Below, in pieces: positions 35,030 to 41,854 of a DNA stretch of 64,000 nt (position 1 is the first letter of the stretch; the number at the start of each line of letters is the position of its first letter). The translations under genes and the position numbers were made by a program. The notes under the pieces are model-generated. The model was not told the DNA's origin. It was given only the letters and a program-made list of their open reading frames with translations, and made no database searches. The stretch spans positions 268,911 to 332,910 of the forward strand of contig NZ_QVRA01000002.1 in the NCBI RefSeq assembly GCF_003591655.1. The letters run 5' to 3'. The DNA comes from Sphingobium terrigena (GTDB taxonomy: Bacteria > Pseudomonadota > Alphaproteobacteria > Sphingomonadales > Sphingomonadaceae).

Positions 35030-36540
35030 CGCGAAACTGACAAGCGCACATTGCTGTCGGGTTCCGCCTGATACTCGACCATCGCCGCTATTGGTGGGCT
35101 GCTCTTGTCGCAATAGCGCACGGTGATGAAGTTTTCTCGGATCGCAGGGCACAGGCCGGAGCCATAGAGAATGTCCGCCAGCGCGTCGAAGGTCGTCGCC
35201 TTGGCGCGATAGGCTCCGGTCCACCGCACGGTCCAAATATCTTCATTGGCCTTGACCCGGTAGCCCGCCCTCTGCGCAACGTCCATGACAGCGCCAAGCA
35301 CCGTGTCCGCGCGCACGTCGAAGTCGAGCACGGCGGACAGGTCGGCGGGTTCGGAACGGACAGGCTGCGCGGACTTCACCCGCCATAGCGTTGCCTCGGC
35401 ACCCGCCATGAAGAAGGACAGGCAGACAATCGCCAAGGGCAGATGGTCAACCCAGCCCATGAACCTGTCGGAGCGCCAGAACCGTCGGAGCGGAATGAGC
35501 GGATTCCATCGGCCCTGCGGCGGGGCGGCACGTCGCACGATCCGCCATGTCCGTTGCAGCATGTTTGCACGGCGAGGAGGCTGGGAAAAGGCTATCGCAG
35601 TTGTCGGCTCGCCGGGTGGCGGAAGCATCAGCACTGGCAGGCTTGCGGCAAGCGACGCCTGATAATCCGCGACGGCGCACGCTGCCCGTTCCTGCAATAT
35701 CTCCACCCGGTCGAACGCCCATGCCAGTTCCTCACCCGAAATGCGGTAGGATCGCCCATAGCGTGCTTCGACATAGGCGCGGCGAATGCAGCCAAACGCG
35801 CGCCGCTCAAACCGGCTGTCGCGCGGCCATGCCGAACACAGACGCGGGTCCAGCGCTTCCGCCGCCTCGCGCAGTTCATCCAGCGCATGGGTGCGCGGGG
35901 CGTGGAGGCTGATCGACCGCAATACGCACAGATAGAAATGCTCGCACGCCTGATGCAGCATCAGCGCCGCCATCGGCGCATCGCCCCGGTCCCGATAGAA
36001 AGCCGCGCCCGCTTGAAATCCGGTTCCGCGCTTATGCCACCGGATAAACTCAGCCACACCCCGGATCGCCCGTTCCCGCACCGGCAAGTGACGCGGCTCT
36101 TTCAACCGCAAGCCTTCCATCTGGTATAGCGCGATACCCTGCTCGGCGATGGTGACAAAATGCGGGACGCCATCGACAAGCGCGCCGTTGATCCGCTCAA
36201 GGCTTTCCACGCTCAGCCGCACCGGGCGGGTAATTTCGCCATGCTCCCATGCGCGTCGCAGCCGGTCGCGCACCAGCCGCCAGTCGCGTTCGCTCCGGGC
36301 AAGGCGGGGATAGTTGACGAGCGCCAGCAGGCGGAACGCTTCCCCCGGCGCAACATCTTCCCAATCTTTCTCGGCATGAGGACCGTGCAGGATTAGGGTA
36401 AGGATGCGGCCCGCCCGGAAATGTTCAGAACATCGGCCTTTGGTCGTCTCCTCGAAGGCCTCGAACAGGATCGTGGTGACGTGGAGAAGCTCATCCGTGA
36501 TTGGTGCGGGCAGATGGTCGGCATCGGTGCGCAGCATCAT
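35026..36540 (-). CDS. membrane HEPN protein with degenerate nucleotidyltransferase domain
   Basis: About 504 residues. The N-terminal ~160 align by pattern with the nucleotidyltransferase half of NTase-HEPN proteins (HLPAPITDELLHVTTILFEAFEE ... RILTLILHGPHAEKDWED ... LLALVN), but the catalytic GS of GSxxR is GP and the SDxDL aspartates are absent. The HEPN domain spans ~185-310 (AFYRDRGDAPMAALMLHQACEHFYLCVLRSISLH, then PRTHALDEL and YVEARYGRSY). A membrane segment follows (HLPLAIVCLSFFMAGA). A C-terminal STN-like segment (VMDVAQRAGYRVKANEDIWTVRW) resembles secretin/TonB short N-terminal domains. It overlaps the previous gene by 4 bases; 36537 is the alternative start. Function unknown. Confidence 0.72.
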   Translation of the reverse strand: MMLRTDADHLPAPITDELLHVTTILFEAFEETTKGRCSEHFRAGRILTLILHGPHAEKDWEDVAPGEAFRLLALVNYPRLARSERDWRLVRDRLRRAWEHGEITRPVRLSVESLERINGALVDGVPHFVTIAEQGIALYQMEGLRLKEPRHLPVRERAIRGVAEFIRWHKRGTGFQAGAAFYRDRGDAPMAALMLHQACEHFYLCVLRSISLHAPRTHALDELREAAEALDPRLCSAWPRDSRFERRAFGCIRRAYVEARYGRSYRISGEELAWAFDRVEILQERAACAVADYQASLAASLPVLMLPPPGEPTTAIAFSQPPRRANMLQRTWRIVRRAAPPQGRWNPLIPLRRFWRSDRFMGWVDHLPLAIVCLSFFMAGAEATLWRVKSAQPVRSEPADLSAVLDFDVRADTVLGAVMDVAQRAGYRVKANEDIWTVRWTGAYRAKATTFDALADILYGSGLCPAIRENFITVRYCDKSSPPIAAMVEYQAEPDSNVRLSVSR

Positions 36541-37181
36541 GACCGCGCCTCCTGTGGGCGGCGCTGGCAACCCCTCGGGCGAGAGTGGCCGGTGACATCA
36601 TGCACGCGATCCACCAAGGCACGCACAAGGGGCGTAATCGTGGCGGGAATAAACCCGCCCGTGCGAGGGCGGTCTTCCTCCCAATCATGATAGTGATAGC
36701 CCCATTTCCAATAGGGCGAGAGAACCGCCGCCAGCCGCGCCATGTCGGGGCAATCATGACCAAAGCCGCAGGCATTGGCGTAGGCCAGCGCTTTGGCGAT
36801 GTCCTGCTTGATGTGGCTAGCGTTCCACGTATCGGCAAAGCCCACGTCCAGCAGGTAGGCGCACAGGGCCTGCTGGGTCACGAAACCGGCCTGATGCAGC
36901 GCTTCCCTTGCAAATCGCGGCTCGGTGGGGAAATCCGCTTCCAGCGTGGTCATCCAGCGTTCCGCATTGTGATAGCGGAAGCGGCTTATGCTCCGGCCAT
37001 CTTTCGTCCGCACAAGCTTCGCGGGTTCGTCTTCGTAGCGTTGGTGAAGCGCCCCCAGTGCGCCACCCCAGGGCGAGGCAATTGCCGATGCGGCAACCAG
37101 CGCGATGGTCAGTGCGCGCAGCAGTGCGCGGCGCGACGTGGCGATCTTCGAATCACCCGAGAGAGAATCGGATAAGGTCAT
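36537..37181 (-). CDS. exported hypothetical protein
   Basis: 214 residues with an N-terminal twin-arginine-like or Sec signal (TSRRALLRALTIALVAASAIASPWGGA). The mature part contains WMTTLEADFPTEPRFAREALHQAGFVTQQALCAYLLDVGFADTW, a Cys-containing segment NACGFGHDCPDMARL and an aromatic patch YWKWGYHYHDWEEDRPRTGGF. I do not recognise the family. It is co-encoded with the membrane HEPN protein (ATGA overlap), so the two may act together at the membrane; the STN-like domain of the partner would then lie in the same compartment. It is downstream of the operator-like palindromes at 37272-37313 on the opposite strand. Confidence 0.65.
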   Translation of the reverse strand: MTLSDSLSGDSKIATSRRALLRALTIALVAASAIASPWGGALGALHQRYEDEPAKLVRTKDGRSISRFRYHNAERWMTTLEADFPTEPRFAREALHQAGFVTQQALCAYLLDVGFADTWNASHIKQDIAKALAYANACGFGHDCPDMARLAAVLSPYWKWGYHYHDWEEDRPRTGGFIPATITPLVRALVDRVHDVTGHSRPRGCQRRPQEARS

Positions 37182-37271
37182 CGGCCTACCTTCCTCATTT
37201 TACTGTCACGAACGCATCAAGAGGCATTCGCGGCCCTAAGCGGCGCCGCTTATAACATAAAAGGGAGGCAA

Positions 37272-37313
37272 TGTTCAATAACCGGTGCCGGTTATTCTGG
37301 TTCTGATTGAACA
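37272..37313. promoter_or_regulatory. nested operator-like palindromes
   Basis: An inner 9-bp inverted repeat AATAACCGG-TG-CCGGTTATT (37277-37296) lies inside an outer 8-bp inverted repeat TGTTCAAT (37272-37279) / ATTGAACA (37306-37313). It sits in the divergent gap between the exported hypothetical gene and the ribbon-helix-helix gene at 37341, where an autoregulatory binding site is expected. Confidence 0.6.
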
Positions 37314-37340
37314 GGTGCCAAGCACGGTTACGACACAAGC

Positions 37341-37508
37341 ATGGGAAGGCCACCGCTCAACGTGAAATCGACGAACATCCGACTGCCCGAAGGTCTCGGC
37401 GAACGGATTGACAAGTTGGTGGGGCGGCAGCGCCGCGCAGCCTTTATTCGGGAAGTGCTGGAGCGCGAGGTCGAACGCCGCGAGAACGAGCAGGGTAAGG
37501 CTGGCTAG
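37341..37508 (+). CDS. small ribbon-helix-helix protein
   Basis: 55 residues: MGRPPLNVKSTNIRLPEG, then LGERIDKLVGRQRRAAFIREVLEREVERRENEQ. The strand followed by two helices (VKSTNIRLPEGLGERIDKLV / RRAAFIREVLEREV) is the ribbon-helix-helix plan of CopG/Arc-type DNA-binding proteins. It lies 28 bases after the nested palindromes, a plausible operator for it. It could be an antitoxin-like or mobilization-accessory regulator; no toxin gene follows directly. Confidence 0.7.
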   Translation: MGRPPLNVKSTNIRLPEGLGERIDKLVGRQRRAAFIREVLEREVERRENEQGKAG

Positions 37509-37871
37509 GTGTCATTCCACCCTCACAAAAACCCGAAACGGTGATTGTCGGACACCAGGTAATGGTCAGTTCCGTTGCAGAGATTTATGGACCACCGCGA
37601 ACGTCTGAGGTTTATAGCCAAAAATCTCTGACAGCCGGCAATGCGCCACTTGTTGCCATGCAGCGGCCGAATTTCGTTTCCTGACAGATGCCTCTCGGTG
37701 AGGCTCCGTTATCCAATGCGACAGGATTAGCTGCCGAGCCCTCCGCAGGTTCATGCAATTTGATCCCAACCTGCGGGCATCGACATGCAATCCCCTCTGG
37801 CCGGCAATTGCCATGTTAGTTGATTGGCCGAGCCACTGCCGTATATCGGCTTCGGATCGAGAGGGTTTGTT
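37509..37871. other. gap with no recognised gene
   Basis: These 363 bases hold no convincing gene on either strand. A minus-strand open frame (37566-37919) has no recognisable motif and overlaps the DUF262 start, so I treat it as chance. The promoter of the DUF262-HEPN pair is expected here. Base composition drops in GC towards the right, where the AT-richer pair begins. Confidence 0.4.
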
Positions 37872-39041
37872 ATGTCTGATGACGTACTGATTGAAGAAAA
37901 TCTTGAAGAGGAACTTCAAGATTTAGAGGTCTCCGGAGATTGGTCGCGTGGTGCCGTTCTTTGGTCGACTGATTGGACGACGGAAACGGTGATTTCGCAG
38001 CTAGATAAGCAAAATATCGATCTTGATCCTAGCTTCCAGCGCCGTTCCGCGTGGGACGAGAAAAAGCAGAGCCTTTTTATCGAATCGTTAGCGTTGGGTC
38101 TGCCCATCCCCCAACTTATCTTGGCTGAAAATCGGAAGAAGCGGGGTTCTTTCATCGTCATTGACGGTAAGCAAAGATTGCTAGCATTGCGCCGTTTTGG
38201 TTCGACTAAGCCCAACACGGGCTTCACCCCGTTGAAGCTACGCGGCCTTCAAAAGCTAAAAAATCTCAACGGCAAAACCTATGCTGACATGCAGCAAGAT
38301 TTAGGTCTAGATGATGATCGAGCCGCGTTTGAAAACAGCAGTATTAGAACGATCATCATCAGAAATGCAGATCAGGAAGAATACCTGTACGAAGTTTTCT
38401 TACGTATCAATACGGGTTCTGTACAACTCTCGCCCCAAGAGCTACGACAAGCATTACATCCCGGTCCATTCTCTACCTTCGTCAACGAAGCGTCTGCAGC
38501 GTCGCAAGAATTGCGCGCCACGTTGAAACTGAAGGAGCCGGATTTTCGTATGCGTGATGCCGAAATATTACTCCGGTTCTTGGCATATAGTAACTTCATT
38601 GATACATATGCTGGCAACCTTAAGGTGTTTCTCGATAGAACGACCGAAGCTCTTAATGATGATTGGCCTACGAGAGAGGTCGAATTACGCACGCAAGTGA
38701 CCGAATTCGAAAATGCGCTTGAATTTACCCGGAATGCTTTTGGAGATAAGTTCTATCTTCGAAAATGGAATGGCAAAGAATTTGAAAGCAAAAAGAATCG
38801 CGCGGTTTTCGATATCATGCTGCACTATTTTTCGGATCAAACCATCCGACAGGCACTTGCAGGAAAAGAAAAGGATATAACCGACGCATTTGTGAAGTTG
38901 TGCGATCAAGACGATTTTCGCTCATCATTGGAAACGACCACAAAATCAATTGAAGCAAACCGAATTAGGTTTAATCGCTGGGGTGATGCCGTACAGGCTC
39001 TATCGGGAGTCGATACGAGCAGTAAGAAATTTACGGGTTAA
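37872..39041 (+). CDS. DUF262 (GmrSD-N/ParB-like) protein
   Basis: 389 residues from the ATG at 37872, which has GAGG 10-13 bases upstream. The DUF262 signature is clear: DPSFQRRSAWDEKKQSLFIESLALGLPIPQLIL, then GSFIVIDGKQRLLALRRF (the D-G-x-Q-R motif), and FLRINTGSVQLSPQELRQALHPGPF. DUF262 is a ParB-like nucleotide-binding/nuclease fold that also forms the N-terminal part of GmrSD-type defence proteins. Here it stands without a DUF1524 nuclease half and is followed after 3 bases by a HEPN gene. Its codon use is AT-richer than its neighbours, a sign of separate acquisition. Confidence 0.87.
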   Translation: MSDDVLIEENLEEELQDLEVSGDWSRGAVLWSTDWTTETVISQLDKQNIDLDPSFQRRSAWDEKKQSLFIESLALGLPIPQLILAENRKKRGSFIVIDGKQRLLALRRFGSTKPNTGFTPLKLRGLQKLKNLNGKTYADMQQDLGLDDDRAAFENSSIRTIIIRNADQEEYLYEVFLRINTGSVQLSPQELRQALHPGPFSTFVNEASAASQELRATLKLKEPDFRMRDAEILLRFLAYSNFIDTYAGNLKVFLDRTTEALNDDWPTREVELRTQVTEFENALEFTRNAFGDKFYLRKWNGKEFESKKNRAVFDIMLHYFSDQTIRQALAGKEKDITDAFVKLCDQDDFRSSLETTTKSIEANRIRFNRWGDAVQALSGVDTSSKKFTG

Positions 39042-39044
39042 CCC

Positions 39045-39725
39045 ATGGCATCGATAGAATATCGATCGTTAACACAGTCGATTTCCGAGCTTGAAGGCGA
39101 TCTTTTAAACTTTGAGGTGAAGGTTGTAGACCCCTACTCAACTGAGGAGCTTCTGAAGTGTCAAGCCTATGTGATTTTTTCACATGCTGAAATCCAAGTC
39201 TACTGGGAAAAAGTAGCGCGCCGGATACTCCGAGAAGCGGAGTACAGGTGGCACAGTAGCAATTCGATTGATCGAGTTATCGCATCGCTTCTTGCGTTCA
39301 GGAGAACGGAGAGAGTCGCGATACCTGAAAATCCTTCGCAACCATCGGCTAATGCCGATCTTGCAAAGTTAATTGAATACGCGATAGCAAAGCAAAAAGA
39401 AGCGATTGATGGTAACAACGGAATAAAGAGCGCAAATTTGGCTAATTTGCTCTGCCCACTTGGCATGATGAAAGATAACTTCTCGCCAACTTTTTTAATA
39501 CAATCAGATCAGACGGGGAGGAAGCGTGGCGATCTTGTCCACAAATCCAGCAGCGTCTCGATGAGAACGATCCGCGATCCTTTCAGCGATGAGAAAAGTG
39601 ATATTGATAAGCTCTTGGCTGAAATTGAGTTGGTGGACGGGAGTCTAGAGCGCATGGGCTTACTATCTGTTTCAGTGGTTTCGCCCGCAGTTCCAAACTC
39701 GTTGAACCCGGTAGAAGCAGAGTAA
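39045..39725 (+). CDS. MAE_28990/MAE_18760-like HEPN protein
   Basis: 226 residues. The N-terminal helix pair (QSISELEGDLLNFEVKVVDPY / CQAYVIFSHAEIQVYWEKVARRIL) and the central R-x4-H motif RGDLVHKSS fit the HEPN nuclease family often paired with DUF262 proteins. The Arg and His of the RNase motif are present, so an RNA-cleaving effector is plausible. It starts 3 bases after the DUF262 stop and is AT-rich like it, so the two moved as one module. Confidence 0.82.
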   Translation: MASIEYRSLTQSISELEGDLLNFEVKVVDPYSTEELLKCQAYVIFSHAEIQVYWEKVARRILREAEYRWHSSNSIDRVIASLLAFRRTERVAIPENPSQPSANADLAKLIEYAIAKQKEAIDGNNGIKSANLANLLCPLGMMKDNFSPTFLIQSDQTGRKRGDLVHKSSSVSMRTIRDPFSDEKSDIDKLLAEIELVDGSLERMGLLSVSVVSPAVPNSLNPVEAE

Positions 39726-39833
39726 TTGCGATTGAAACCGCCGCCGGCCGAACGGCAGCTACCCCAGCGTCGATGCTCCAAACCCGCCATTCGCCTACCG
39801 GCCATCGTGCACCGACGGTGGGTATCTGGCAGC

Positions 39834-40124
39834 TTACTGCGGCATGTCGTGGGGCCACATGCGTGCGCCATGGATTACGCGAAGGACGCGCACGGTATCC
39901 CCGATGATCTGGTAAGGTGCGATATAGGGCGTGCGCGCGATCACCAATTCGCGCGTGCCTTCGATCCGACCCGGACGCCCGCTATTCGGGAAATCTTTGA
40001 GGCGCCGGGCTGCTGCCTCGATCCGATCATCCACATCGGCGGCGGCCTGCGGATTATCCTCGGCAATCCAAATGAATATCGCCAGACGATCAGTCGTCGC
40101 CCGATTGGACCAAGCGAGTTTCAT
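39834..40124 (-). CDS. RelE/ParE-family toxin
   Basis: 96 residues: MKLAWSNRATTDRLAIFIWIAEDNPQAAADVDDRIEAAARRLKDFPNSGRPGRIEGTRELVI, with PYIAPYQIIGDTVRVLRVIHGARMWP at the end. The RPGR...GTRELVI...Y-x-I...V-x-VLRVIHGARxWP pattern is typical of ParE/RelE-superfamily toxins. Its start overlaps the antitoxin stop by 4 bases. The target, gyrase (ParE) or ribosome (RelE), cannot be told from sequence alone. Confidence 0.88.
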   Translation of the reverse strand: MKLAWSNRATTDRLAIFIWIAEDNPQAAADVDDRIEAAARRLKDFPNSGRPGRIEGTRELVIARTPYIAPYQIIGDTVRVLRVIHGARMWPHDMPQ

Positions 40125-40426
40125 TGCACCGGCTTGATGCCCTTTCGCGCGTTCGCGCGAAGCTCAGCAAATCGCGCAGAAACCTCGGCGTCGTCAATGT
40201 CGGGCCGATCATCGTCCAGCGCCTCCTGCACTCGCGCCCGGAACCACTGGTCATAGGCTTGCCGCTCTACCAGCAGTTCCATGGGGGCAACGCCCTCCCG
40301 CGCGGTGCGGGTCAGAAGGATGCGCACGGCGTCTGATACCGTGAGCCCCATCCGCTCAAACACGGCGGAGGCACGGTCCTTCACGTCCGAATCGATTCGG
40401 GTCTGAATAAGCGCGTTGTTGGCCAT
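40121..40426 (-). CDS. DinJ/RelB-family antitoxin
   Basis: 101 residues from the ATG at 40426, with AAGGAG about 9 bases upstream. MANNALIQTRIDSDVKDRASAVFERMGLTVSDAVRILLTRTAREG is the RHH domain of DinJ/RelB antitoxins; the acidic C-terminal region (EALDDDRPDIDDAEVSARF) would bind the toxin. Gene order is antitoxin then toxin with a 4-base overlap. It probably represses its own promoter in the gap upstream. Confidence 0.9.
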   Translation of the reverse strand: MANNALIQTRIDSDVKDRASAVFERMGLTVSDAVRILLTRTAREGVAPMELLVERQAYDQWFRARVQEALDDDRPDIDDAEVSARFAELRANARKGIKPVQ

Positions 40427-40931
40427 GGGATCACTCCTTCGGCTCACATGTAATTCAATCGCATGACAATGGCCATCGGGAAACCGCAGAGTCCTTTGGT
40501 GCAAGTGCCACTACAATGTGCAAATCGGCACTGAAATGCCGAAAGCGGCAGTGTAGTGCCTACTTCCGGAACTCTACTGCCTATCCCCTTGCGCGACAGC
40601 AGAAAGCGAGACAGCATACGTCCCGGAGGCATAGCACAAGACGGCTTGGCGGGTCGTCAACAAGAGGTCCGCCATGGCGTGCGACTCGAACAGGTCGATT
40701 GCTATCATTTCGAGGGCTAAGCGCCCGCTGCTGGCCCTTGCAAGGCACTGCCCTGCCCAATCCCGGCAAAAGGCGACCGCCGCTTGCCGTCTGGGGCCAC
40801 CGATGATCCGCTATTGCCGCCACATGCGCGAAATCTCCGCCGATCCTCGACATTTGCCGCCGTAGGCCCGCCATAGCCCTATGCGCGCCGATTGCCCCTT
40901 GCGGGCAGAGGGACGGCCCGCATTGTTCAAC
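40427..40931. other. gap between antitoxin gene and IS66
   Basis: These 505 bases contain no supported gene; the open frames lack recognisable motifs. An imperfect inverted repeat (CACTACA at about 40510-40516 and TGTAGTG at about 40551-40557) lies upstream of the antitoxin start and might be an operator. The rest is GC-rich. The last 8 bases (TGTTCAAC, 40924-40931) are the target duplication of the IS66 element. Confidence 0.45.
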
Positions 40932-41018
40932 GTACGCATCCGTTGAGCGTCGCCTTGCCCGGGACGTGACAGACCGCTCTTAAGGTCGCTCTTGAGCGCG
41001 GTCGTAGGAGCGGTTTTT

Positions 41019-41390
41019 GTGGGTCAGATCACGGTTTTCGGCGGGCCTGAGCGTCGGCGGCGCTGGCATGATGACGAGCGGGCGAAGATTCTGTCCGAGG
41101 CCTTTTCTCCTGGCGCCTGCGTGGCGCGTGTAGCTCGCCAGCATGATGTATCGACGGCGCTGATTTACACCTGGCGCCGCAAAGCGTGCCAAGCGTCTGG
41201 CGTGGCGGGCTCTTCAACTGCGGCGCAGGTCGGCTTCGTCGAAGCAGTCGTGCTTGATGACGGAGGCAGCAAGCAGGCACCTTCGCCGCCAGCTGTCGTG
41301 GTGGATCTGCCTGGCGGGCGGCGTGTGAATATCTACGCATCGGCGCCGCCCGGCGTGGCTGCCGCTGTTCTGAAGGCGCTGATCCGATGA
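41019..41390 (+). CDS. tnpA: IS66 TnpA accessory protein (OrfA)
   Basis: About 123 residues from the GTG at 41019, which has AGGAG 9-13 bases upstream. GPERRRRWHDDERAKILSEAFSPGACVARVARQHDVSTALIYTWRRKA is a helix-turn-helix domain of the IS66 OrfA/IS3-like type. A TTG at 40992 would extend it by nine codons. It overlaps tnpB by 4 bases, as in other IS66 elements. Confidence 0.9.
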   Translation: MGQITVFGGPERRRRWHDDERAKILSEAFSPGACVARVARQHDVSTALIYTWRRKACQASGVAGSSTAAQVGFVEAVVLDDGGSKQAPSPPAVVVDLPGGRRVNIYASAPPGVAAAVLKALIR

Positions 41391-41734
41391 TCCCGGTTCC
41401 GAGCGGAGGCAAAGTCTGGCTCGCGTTAGGCCACACTGACATGCGCAAGGGGATGCGGTCGCTCGCGTTGCAGGTTCAGGAGGCCTTGAACAAGGACGTC
41501 CATGCTGGCGACCTGTATGTCTTTCGGGGCCGGAGCGGATCGCTGTGCAAAATCCTGTGGCATGACGGCCTCGGGATGTCATTATTCGCGAAGCGTTTGG
41601 AAAGAGGACGTTTTGTCTGGCCCGCCGCAAAGGACGGAACGGTGGCCATCTCGGCATCGGCGATGGCCTGCCTGCTCGAGGGTATAGACTGGCGTAACCC
41701 CCGGGAGACCTGGCGCCCGACCCAGGTTGGCTGA
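41387..41734 (+). CDS. tnpB: IS66 TnpB accessory protein (Orf2)
   Basis: 115 residues. MIPVPSGGKVWLALGHTDMRKGMRSLALQVQEALNKDVHAGDLYVFRGRSGSLCKILWHDGLGMSLFAKRLERGRFVWP is the full-length signature of the IS66 Orf2 family (PF05717). It is unrelated to the IS200/IS605 TnpB nuclease. It is required together with TnpA and TnpC for transposition in studied elements. Confidence 0.96.
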   Translation: MIPVPSGGKVWLALGHTDMRKGMRSLALQVQEALNKDVHAGDLYVFRGRSGSLCKILWHDGLGMSLFAKRLERGRFVWPAAKDGTVAISASAMACLLEGIDWRNPRETWRPTQVG

Positions 41735-41854
41735 TCCACCGCGTCAATCAAGGTGCGAGAAATCCCGCCTGTCCGGGCGCATTGGTGAGACAAAATACGC
41801 GGGAAAACTGGCTTAAATCCTGGGGTTTGCGGCAGGTTCGTGCTATAGAAAAGC

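Noticed and set aside
37566-37919. 117-codon minus-strand frame before the DUF262 gene
   Set aside because: No motif, overlaps the DUF262 start, composition not like neighbours.
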